From JAGWRA01 sp035534615 (GTDB lineage: Bacteria > Acidobacteriota > Vicinamibacteria > Vicinamibacterales > CAVVIG01): a stretch of DNA of 5,020 nucleotides. Shown in pieces: positions 1 through 5,020 of the stretch (position 1 is the first letter of the stretch; every line of letters starts with the position of its first letter). A model generated the notes under the pieces. The model did not search any database, was not told the DNA's origin, and saw only the letters and a list, made by a program, of their open reading frames with translations. Position numbers and translations under genes: made by a program. The stretch is taken from contig DATLRO010000007.1 of assembly GCA_035534615.1 (NCBI GenBank), positions 1-5,020 on the forward strand, read 5' to 3'.

Positions 1-288
1 GTCCTGCGCGCCTGTCCCGGTGTCGACCAATATCTGGTGCGCACGCAGGCGCGGGCGATCGCCGAGGCCGTCAGCTTTGCGAAGCGCGAGGGCGCGTGTG
101 CGTGGTTGACCGACGGGGCATCCGACCTCCTCCTGCTTGGAGATTTCCGTGCCGCGGCGTCCACGGGACAAGGCGTCATGAGCGCAGGAGCGAGGACCGG
201 TGGGCGAACGGCCACCGCAGCTGACCGCGCCCAGAAGCCGCCACGATCGGCGGCCGCCGCCAGCGAGCGCGCTGCCCGTCCCGTCTGA
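1..288 (+). CDS. 3' end of an unrecognised protein (partial, cut by window start)
   Basis: The frame is open from the first base to a TGA at 286-288, giving about 95 residues with no start needed inside the window. The first roughly 55 residues look like a real protein: a helix-like stretch (QARAIAEAVSFAKREG) is followed by a hydrophobic strand-like segment (ASDLLLLGDF), and third positions are mostly G or C. After about base 150 the composition becomes Ala/Arg/Gly-rich and low in complexity, and the third-position bias weakens. The tail may therefore be a poorly conserved extension, or the true end may have been displaced by a frameshift. I do not recognise the family and assign no function. 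It is codirectional with the stress gene downstream, but about 210 bases separate them, so it probably belongs to a different transcript. Confidence 0.45.
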   Translation, partial: VLRACPGVDQYLVRTQARAIAEAVSFAKREGACAWLTDGASDLLLLGDFRAAASTGQGVMSAGARTGGRTATAADRAQKPPRSAAAASERAARPV

Positions 289-358
289 CACGCTCTGCGG
301 TACGCCCGTGACGGCGAACACGTACCCGAGCCTCTCTCTCCTGACCGTGGTGCGCACG

Positions 359-390
359 ACCGGCCACTCGCGGCCGGTGTCTGTGTTGTT
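359..390 (+). terminator. Possible intrinsic terminator: 7-bp GC stem followed by a T-rich stretch
   Basis: ACCGGCC at 359-365 pairs perfectly with GGCCGGT at 372-378 across a 6-base loop (ACTCGC). The stretch just after it, 379-390, is GTCTGTGTTGTT, with 7 T in 12 bases, which is unusually T-rich for this window. The position 70 bases after the stop of the upstream partial gene suits a transcription terminator. The T run is broken by G residues, so it would be a weak one. It could also be a chance palindrome in GC-rich DNA. Confidence 0.3.
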
Positions 391-408
391 CGGGACAGCC
401 GGCCCTGT

Positions 409-428
409 CACCACCGGATAGGGTGGTG
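409..428 (+). repeat. Inverted repeat (7-bp stem) upstream of the stress gene
   Basis: CACCACC at 409-415 is the exact reverse complement of GGTGGTG at 422-428, with a 6-base spacer (GGATAG). It ends 69 bases before the start codon of the stress membrane protein, so it could be an operator or a 5' leader hairpin. A second, weaker pairing (GACAG 394-398 with CTGTC 405-409) abuts it and shares base 409, so the two stems compete at that base. The function is not shown. Confidence 0.3.
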
Positions 429-483
429 GAGGTGGTGCGATCGTCATCGTGGCCGTCGAGCACGCGATCCGCCCGTTCCCGGA

Positions 484-493
484 AGAGAAGAGG
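484..493 (+). promoter_or_regulatory. Purine-rich ribosome binding site for the stress protein
   Basis: The run AGAGAAGAGG lies 4 bases before the ATG at 498. It is the clearest Shine-Dalgarno-like stretch in the window. It decides the start in favour of 498 over the upstream GTG at 423, which would add 25 Ser/Arg-rich residues with no family resemblance. Confidence 0.6.
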
Positions 494-497
494 CATC

Positions 498-1067
498 ATG
501 GCAGGAAACGTCACCGTCGCATCGGAAACGCCAACCCTATCGGAGAGCTCGGAGCATGGCACTGTCGTGGCCGTCTACGACAGCCACGGCGACGCCGAGA
601 AGGCCGTCCGCACGCTGGCCACGTCCGGCTTCGACATGAAGAAGCTCTCCATCGTCGGCAAGGACTATTCCACGGAAGAAGGCGTGGTCGGGTACTACAA
701 CGCCGGCGATCGGATGATGGCGTGGGGCAAGACGGGCGCGTTCTGGGGTGGACTCTGGGGGATGCTCTTCGGCTCGGCCCTGTTCGTCCTTCCCGGCATC
801 GGCCCGCTCTTCGCGGCCGGGCCGCTCGTCGCCTGGATCGTCGGCGCGCTCGAAAGCGCGACGGTCGTCGGGGGGCTGGGGGCGATCGGCGCCGGACTGG
901 TCAGCATCGGGATTCCCAGGGACAGCGTCCTCAGCTACGAGACGCAGATCAAGGCCGGCAAGTTCGTGGTCATCGCCCACGGCGCGCGCGACGTGGTGGC
1001 CAGGACTCACGCGGTCCTGCTGGGGGCCGAGCATCACGATGGGAAGGCGCAGAGCTGCTGCGCGTGA
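498..1067 (+). CDS. YflT/GSP17M-like general stress membrane protein
   Basis: This 189-residue protein is complete. Residues 21-57 (GTVVAVYDSHGDAEKAVRTL onward, through KLSIVGKDY) resemble the N-terminal module of the heat-induced stress protein YflT / general stress protein 17M family, a small ferredoxin-like fold. A linker (about 58-80, including VVGYYNAGDRM and WGKTG) leads to a Gly-rich hydrophobic region at about 81-139, from FWGGLWGMLFG to GAGLVSIGI. That region is long enough for two membrane helices with a PGIGP turn at 99-103. A short soluble end follows (about 140-177, SVLSYETQIKAGKFVVIAHG). This soluble-membrane-soluble layout is common in proteins annotated as general stress proteins or loosely as permeases; no biochemical function is established for them. 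An inner-membrane location is inferred. The last residues are AQSCCA, an unusual Cys pair beyond the conserved body. The start is fixed by a purine-rich ribosome binding site. An MgtA-type pump lies 137 bases downstream on the same strand. The family call is from memory of the pattern, not a search. Confidence 0.85.
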   Translation: MAGNVTVASETPTLSESSEHGTVVAVYDSHGDAEKAVRTLATSGFDMKKLSIVGKDYSTEEGVVGYYNAGDRMMAWGKTGAFWGGLWGMLFGSALFVLPGIGPLFAAGPLVAWIVGALESATVVGGLGAIGAGLVSIGIPRDSVLSYETQIKAGKFVVIAHGARDVVARTHAVLLGAEHHDGKAQSCCA

Positions 1068-1091
1068 GGCCGGTACCGCGACAGGTGCGCT

Positions 1092-1119
1092 GGCTCAGGC
1101 GTCCTGCGACGCCTGAACC
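1092..1119. repeat. Perfect 9-bp inverted repeat between the stress gene and mgtA
   Basis: TCAGGCGTC at 1095-1103 pairs with GACGCCTGA at 1108-1116 across a 4-base loop (CTGC). After one mismatch (C1094/A1117), two further G-C pairs extend it to 1092-1119. It begins 25 bases after the stop of the stress protein and ends 85 bases before the mgtA start. No T run follows, so it is not a classical intrinsic terminator. It could be an mRNA 3'-end stabiliser, a partial or Rho-assisted terminator, a leader structure for mgtA, or a dyad operator. The stem is seen directly; the role is inferred. Confidence 0.5.
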
Positions 1120-1204
1120 GGCGCGTCGCGAGCCAGACTCCATGCACGCGTCCGACTGACCGCCGCGGCCATCGCGCAGGAGCACCATCGACCTGCGGCC
1201 CCCT

Positions 1205-3703
1205 GTGGCGTGCGTCTCTGCTGAGGCGATGACAGAACCCGGATTGACCGGCGTCGAGGCGGCCCGTCGCCTCGCGGAGTACGGCCCGAACGAGCCCGTG
1301 CCGGTCCGGCGGCCGTCCGCCGCCGCTCAGCTGCTGCGCCTCTTCGCGAATCCCCTCGTCATCATCCTCCTCGTGGCGAGCGCGATCGCCGGGTCGCTCG
1401 GTCAGCAGATCGACGCGCTCATCATCGTGACCATGGTGGTGCTGGGGGTCACTGTCAACTTCTGGCAATCGTACCGTTCCCAGCAGGCCGTCGAACGGCT
1501 CCGCTCGTCGGTCATCCCGACCGCCACGGTGCTCCGTGACGGGGCCTGGCTCGAGACGCCCTTGCGGAACGTCGTGCCGGGCGATGTGTTCCGCCTGTCG
1601 GCCGGCGATCTGGTGCCCGCCGACGCACGGCTGCTCGAGTCGCGGGACCTGTCCGTTCAGCAATCGATGCTGACAGGCGAATCCCTGCCGGTCGACAAAG
1701 TCGCGGCTGCCGCCGCCGGTCCTGACGCGGCGGCCGACCCCAACGCGCCCGACCGGGTGTTTCTGGGGACGTCGGTCGTCAGCGGCACCGGAACGGCGCT
1801 GGCCCTCGCGACCGGTCCGAAAACCGTGTTCGGTGACATCGCCGTACGGCTGGGGAGCCGCGTTCCGGACACGGAATTCGAGCGGGGTCTGCGGCGATTC
1901 AGCCTGCTGATTCTTCGAACGACCGTCGGATTGGTCCTCTTCATCCTGCTCACGGGCATCGCGTTCAAGCACGACGCCTTCGAATCGCTGCTGTTCGCCG
2001 TGGCGCTGGGCGTCGGTCTCACGCCGGAATTCCTGCCGATGATCAGTTCCGTCACGCTCGCGCAGGGGGCCCTGCGGATGGCGCGCGAGCAGGTGATCGT
2101 CAAGCATCTACCCGCCATCCAGAACTTCGGCAGCATCGACATTCTCTGCAGCGACAAGACGGGCACGCTCACCGGCGGGGTGATGCAGTTCGATCAATCG
2201 GTGGATGCCGTCGGCGCGGCCTCGCCGCGGGCGCTGACGCTGGCCTACATCAACGGGAGCTGCGAGACGGGAATCCGGAGTCCTCTGGACGCCGCCATCC
2301 TTCAGCAGGCAGCGGCCGATGTCACCGGCTATCGGAAGATCGACGAAATTCCCTTCGATTTCGAGCGCCGCCGTCTGTCCGTGGTGGTGGAGGCGCCGGG
2401 AGAAGACGGTCGCCGGCTGCTCATCACCAAGGGGGCCTCCGAATCGATTCTCGAACGGTCGACCGCCTTCGAGGCAGGAGGGAAAGTCGTCCCCCTCGAC
2501 GCGACGACCCGACAGGCATCCGCCGCCGTCCACGAGCAGATGAGCGAGAACGGCCTCCGCGTCCTGGCCGTCGCCTACCGCTGGCTGGAGCCTCGCGGCG
2601 CCTATTCGCGCGACGATGAGGTCGATCTGGTGCTGGCCGGCTTCGTCAGTTTCGCCGATCCGGTCCTGCCCGACGTGGAGGACGTGCTGGCGGAGCTCAA
2701 GCGCGACGGTGTGACGGTGAAGATTCTGACCGGCGACAACGAGCGGGTCGCGCGTCACGTCTGCCGGAGCATCGCGCTCGATGCGCGGCAGATCGTGACC
2801 GGCGACGACATCGCGCGGAGCGACGACGCCGCGCTCGGTCATCTGGCGGAGCAGGCCTCGGTGTTCGCACGCGTCTCGCCGGCCCAGAAGGACCGGATCA
2901 TCGTCGCGCTGAAGCGCCGGGGACACGTCGTGGGCTTCATGGGCGACGGCATCAACGACGCCCCGTCCCTGCACACGGCCGACGTCGGCATTTCGGTCAT
3001 GACCGCCGCCGACGTCGCGCGCGACGCCGCGGATGTCATTCTCAGGCAACCCAGTCTTCGCGTGCTGCACCGGGGTATTCTCGAAGGTCGCCGTGCCTCC
3101 GGCAACATGATGAAGTACCTGCTGATGGGCACCAGCTCGAACTTCGGCAATATGTTCAGCATGGCGGCGGCGTCCGTGTTCCTGCCGTTCCTGCCGATGT
3201 TGCCGACCCAGATTCTGCTGAACAACTTCCTGTATGACCTGGCGCAGGTCACCATCCCGAGCGACAACGTCGACGACGCCTATCTGCGGCGTCCGCAGCG
3301 GTGGGACATGCGGGTCATTCGCGACTTCATGCTGTTCATCGGACCGATCAGCTCGATCTTCGACTTCGTCACGTTCTACGTGCTGCTGCATTACTTCCAC
3401 GCGCACCAGGCGCTGTTCCATACCGGGTGGTTCGTCGAGTCCCTGGCGACCCAGACACTCGTCCTCTTCGTCATCCGCACGATGGGGAACCCTTTGCGCA
3501 GCCGCCCGAGTCGCTCGTTGACGATCACGACGCTCGCCATCGTGGTCATCGGGGCGGTGCTGCCGGTCACACCGCTGGCCGCCGTGCTCGGATTCACGAG
3601 GTTGCCGGTCGCCTACTTCGCCTTCCTGATTCTTGCGACCGTCACCTATCTTCTGATGGTCGAAGCGGCGAAGCGGCAGCTCGTTCGACGACTGGGACTC
3701 TGA
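1205..3703 (+). CDS. mgtA: Magnesium-translocating P-type ATPase, MgtA type (P3B)
   Basis: This 832-residue pump is predicted to couple ATP hydrolysis to Mg2+ import across the inner membrane. Order: short cation-ATPase N-terminal segment (GLTGVEAARRLAEYGPNEP, about 13-31); helix pair about 49-87; actuator domain with TGES at 157-160; helix pair about 233-280 containing PEFLP at 274-278; phosphorylation motif DKTGTLT with the acceptor Asp at 317; nucleotide-binding KGA at 409-411; TGDN at 509-512; GDGIND hinge at 580-585; and a C-terminal membrane domain of about six helices (about 638-820). The MgtA type is indicated by VGLTPEFLPMI before the P domain, the AIQNFG stretch leading to DKTGT, and NNFLYDLAQVTIPSDNVDD (673 onward) in the membrane domain. 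No catalytic residue looks lost. It is somewhat shorter than the roughly 900 residues of enterobacterial MgtA, mostly at the N-terminus. The start is uncertain: GTG 1205 has its nearest AGGAG 22 bases upstream, while ATG 1229 has GAGG only 2 bases upstream; the in-frame stop upstream is at 1157-1159. Mg2+ specificity is inferred from family, and other divalent cations are possible. Confidence 0.93.
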   Translation: MACVSAEAMTEPGLTGVEAARRLAEYGPNEPVPVRRPSAAAQLLRLFANPLVIILLVASAIAGSLGQQIDALIIVTMVVLGVTVNFWQSYRSQQAVERLRSSVIPTATVLRDGAWLETPLRNVVPGDVFRLSAGDLVPADARLLESRDLSVQQSMLTGESLPVDKVAAAAAGPDAAADPNAPDRVFLGTSVVSGTGTALALATGPKTVFGDIAVRLGSRVPDTEFERGLRRFSLLILRTTVGLVLFILLTGIAFKHDAFESLLFAVALGVGLTPEFLPMISSVTLAQGALRMAREQVIVKHLPAIQNFGSIDILCSDKTGTLTGGVMQFDQSVDAVGAASPRALTLAYINGSCETGIRSPLDAAILQQAAADVTGYRKIDEIPFDFERRRLSVVVEAPGEDGRRLLITKGASESILERSTAFEAGGKVVPLDATTRQASAAVHEQMSENGLRVLAVAYRWLEPRGAYSRDDEVDLVLAGFVSFADPVLPDVEDVLAELKRDGVTVKILTGDNERVARHVCRSIALDARQIVTGDDIARSDDAALGHLAEQASVFARVSPAQKDRIIVALKRRGHVVGFMGDGINDAPSLHTADVGISVMTAADVARDAADVILRQPSLRVLHRGILEGRRASGNMMKYLLMGTSSNFGNMFSMAAASVFLPFLPMLPTQILLNNFLYDLAQVTIPSDNVDDAYLRRPQRWDMRVIRDFMLFIGPISSIFDFVTFYVLLHYFHAHQALFHTGWFVESLATQTLVLFVIRTMGNPLRSRPSRSLTITTLAIVVIGAVLPVTPLAAVLGFTRLPVAYFAFLILATVTYLLMVEAAKRQLVRRLGL

Positions 3704-3783
3704 GGAGGCGGACGGACGAAGAACCGGGCGGAGCCGTGGGCGGCGGTGGCGTCAGGCCATCGGCGTCGTGTCCGGCCTCCGTG

Positions 3784-3796
3784 CTGTTTTGAACAG
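3784..3796. repeat. Short dyad CTGTT-TTG-AACAG upstream of the small membrane protein
   Basis: CTGTT at 3784-3788 is the reverse complement of AACAG at 3792-3796 with a 3-base spacer. It sits 34 bases before the ATG at 3831, in a locally less GC-rich spot, a plausible place for an operator. The spacing does not fit the classical CTG-N10-CAG LexA box. It may be a coincidence. Confidence 0.2.
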
Positions 3797-3830
3797 GTGC
3801 CGGCCCCGGTCCCGTGTCATCGTCGTGACC

Positions 3831-4055
3831 ATGAGACCCATTGCACTCGCCGGTATGGCACTGATTGTCGCGGGCCTGATGGCACTCGCCTACCAGGGTA
3901 TCACCTACACGAGCCGACAGACGGTCGTGGACGTCGGTCCGCTGCATGCGACGGCTGATCGGCAGAAGACGCTGCCGCTTCCGCCGGTGGTGGGCGGGGT
4001 CGCGGTGGTCGGCGGTGTGGTGCTCCTGATCGTCGGCCTGCGCAAGCGCACCTAG
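3831..4055 (+). CDS. Small two-helix membrane protein of unknown function
   Basis: This protein has 74 residues and no known function. Residues 4-21 form a first membrane helix (IALAGMALIVAGLMALAY). A polar loop at 22-50 carries GITYTSRQTVVDVGPLHATA and QKTLPLPP, and residues 51-69 form a second, Gly/Val-rich helix ending in the positively charged tail LRKRT. The positive tail suggests a cytoplasmic C-terminus and a hairpin topology. I recognise the pattern, especially the ITYT, D-x-GPL-x-AT and K-T-x-PLPP segments in the loop, as that of a widespread family of small conserved membrane proteins, but I cannot name the family with certainty. ATG 3831 was chosen because the helix begins right after it. 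An upstream GTG at 3768 would prepend 21 Arg-rich residues unlike the family, and GTG 3825 would add only two. No strong ribosome binding site is visible. It lies 127 bases after the mgtA stop on the same strand. Confidence 0.75.
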   Translation: MRPIALAGMALIVAGLMALAYQGITYTSRQTVVDVGPLHATADRQKTLPLPPVVGGVAVVGGVVLLIVGLRKRT

Positions 4056-4162
4056 CCGGACGGAAGGAAGACCGATCCGCTCTCTCGACGCGGCGCGCGC
4101 GAAACCATCTCGGCGCGGCATGGAATTCTGTGCGCCGTGGGATCCCATGTCCTGCGGTGCAA

Positions 4163-4169
4163 GGGCAGG
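4163..4169 (+). promoter_or_regulatory. Likely ribosome binding site for the VWFA protein
   Basis: GGGCAGG lies 6 bases before the GTG at 4176. It is a moderate Shine-Dalgarno match at a normal distance. It supports this GTG, which also places a signal peptide exactly at the N-terminus. Confidence 0.45.
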
Positions 4170-4175
4170 TGCGCT

Positions 4176-5020
4176 GTGAGACCGTTGCTGTCCGCTGTCC
4201 TTCTGCTGCTGCAGGTCGTCATCGGCGTCCAGACGGTGCTGGTGGTGGTGCCGGTCACCGTGACCGATGGCCGCGGCCAGGCCGTGAGCGGACTGCGCCA
4301 GGAGAACTTTCGCGTGTACGAAGACGGACGCCCGCGGCCCATCGAGGCGTTCCATCACGGAGACGCCGCGGTGACGCTCGGCCTGATCGTCGATCGCAGC
4401 CAGAGCATGCGATCCAAGGGCGCCGCGCTCCTGATCGCGGTGTCAGCCCTGCTGCAGTCGAGCCGCCCGCGCGATGAGCTGTTCGCCGTGGAGGTCAACG
4501 ATCACGCCACGCTCGCACTTCCCGCCGCCCAGCCGTTCACGCGCGACGCGAAGGCGCTCGCGGCCACCCTGGTGGCGAGTCCGGCCGGAGGTCGGACCGC
4601 GCTGTACGACGGCGTCGCCGAAGGGCTGCGGCAGCTCGAGCGTGGACCCGCGGAGAAGCACGCGTTGATCGTGGTGAGCGACGGCGGGGACAACGCCAGC
4701 CGGGAGACGTACAAGGGCATCCGGGCGCTCGCGCGGCGGTCGAACGCGGTCATCTACGCGATCGGGCTCCTGGGGACGCCGCCGGCCGAGGAGGATGAAA
4801 ACGCGGGACTGCTCAAGCGGCTCTGCCGGGACACCGGCGGCATCGCGTTCTTTCCGCGGACGATCGACGAGGTCGGCCCGATGGCCACGGAAATCGGCCG
4901 TGACCTGCGGGAACAGTACACCCTCGGCTTCACACCGGGCGAGCGGCCCGGCGGCCCCGCGTTCCGGAGGATCAGGGTGACGGTGACGGCGCCTGGCCTG
5001 GGACGGCTCCATGTCCGGAC
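4176..5020 (+). CDS. Secreted VWFA-domain protein, acidobacterial VWFA-related type (3' end outside window)
   Basis: 281 residues are visible, and the frame is still open at the window edge. Residues 1-18 (MRPLLSAVLLLLQVVIGV) form a signal peptide or anchor, so the protein is probably exported. Residues 20-60 form a beta-rich lead-in typical of the family (VPVTVTDGRGQAVSGL, then ENFRVYEDGRPRPIEAF). The VWFA domain runs from about 66 to 250. Its metal-ion-dependent adhesion site is intact: D73-x-S75-x-S77 in DRSQSM, T141 in GGRTALYDG, and D169 in VVSDGGDN. Later segments (AVIYAIGLLG, DTGGIAFFP, LREQYTLGFTP) match the end of the acidobacterial VWFA-related family as I remember it. The family is usually about 300 residues, so only a short C-terminal part is likely missing. 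The domain would bind a divalent ion and a protein ligand; no enzymatic activity is expected. The ligand is unknown. It begins 120 bases after the small membrane protein and may be independently transcribed. Confidence 0.9.
   Translation, partial: MRPLLSAVLLLLQVVIGVQTVLVVVPVTVTDGRGQAVSGLRQENFRVYEDGRPRPIEAFHHGDAAVTLGLIVDRSQSMRSKGAALLIAVSALLQSSRPRDELFAVEVNDHATLALPAAQPFTRDAKALAATLVASPAGGRTALYDGVAEGLRQLERGPAEKHALIVVSDGGDNASRETYKGIRALARRSNAVIYAIGLLGTPPAEEDENAGLLKRLCRDTGGIAFFPRTIDEVGPMATEIGRDLREQYTLGFTPGERPGGPAFRRIRVTVTAPGLGRLHVR

Noticed and set aside
555..570. TGGCAC-N5-TGGC resembling a sigma-54 promoter core
   Set aside because: The downstream half does not match TTGCA, and it lies inside the coding region of the stress protein.
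449..1159. A 236-codon + strand frame overlapping the stress protein
   Set aside because: It is an Arg-rich shadow of the correct frame. The 498-1067 frame has the ribosome binding site, the family resemblance and the membrane segment.
1034..3421. Two long open frames on the minus strand (357 and 437 codons) opposite mgtA
   Set aside because: They lie fully antisense to a gene with clear motifs, are rich in Arg, His, Asp and Gln with no recognisable domain, and are the expected by-product of high-GC codon use.
3784..3796. Possible LexA box at the CTGTT/AACAG dyad
   Set aside because: The spacing is wrong for the CTG-N10-CAG consensus, and the neighbouring gene is not a DNA-repair gene. It is kept only as an unexplained dyad.
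4111..4137. CGGCGC / GCGCCG pairing with a 15-base loop before the VWFA gene
   Set aside because: The stem is only 6 bp with a large loop, made wholly of G and C in GC-rich DNA, with no T run. It is not convincing as a terminator.
4138..4147. Palindrome TGGGATCCCA before the VWFA gene
   Set aside because: A 10-bp palindrome with no flanking symmetry is expected by chance at this scale, and nothing links it to a known operator.
3642..4358. A 238-codon minus-strand frame across the small membrane protein and the start of the VWFA gene
   Set aside because: It is Arg/His/Gln-rich, has no domain, and overlaps two better supported + strand genes.
4443..5012. A 189-codon minus-strand frame opposite the VWFA gene
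   Set aside because: It is a shadow of the VWFA frame, whose MIDAS motif and family segments are unmistakable.

Overview
The window is GC-rich throughout, and its real genes show the strong G/C third-position bias expected of a high-GC bacterium. The best taxonomic hint is the last gene: a secreted VWFA protein with an N-terminal signal peptide, a short beta-rich lead-in and a VWFA domain with an intact MIDAS motif. This layout matches the 'acidobacterial VWFA-related' family, which is greatly expanded in Acidobacteriota. An acidobacterium or a close relative is therefore my inference, not a proven assignment.

All supported genes lie on the + strand. The layout is: (1) bases 1-288, the 3' end of an unrecognised gene with a degenerate, Ala/Arg-rich tail; (2) a roughly 210-base gap with three closely spaced short hairpins (359-428), one followed by a T-rich stretch that could end transcription; (3) 498-1067, a 189-residue YflT/GSP17M-like stress membrane protein; (4) a 137-base gap with a clean 9-bp inverted repeat; (5) 1205-3703, a complete P-type ATPase of the MgtA (P3B, magnesium-translocating) type with all catalytic motifs intact; (6) 3831-4055, a 74-residue two-helix membrane protein; (7) 4176 to the window end, the VWFA protein, cut off by the window edge after 281 residues.

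The stress membrane protein, the MgtA-type pump and the small membrane protein are all inner-membrane proteins in one direction. They may form a membrane or ion-homeostasis stress locus, although gaps of about 120-140 bases mean that a single operon is not shown. I saw no tRNA, rRNA, CRISPR array, insertion sequence or integration signature. I found no clear case for a previously undescribed system. The most useful follow-ups are the small membrane protein, the hairpins around the stress gene, and the Cys-Cys tail of the stress protein.
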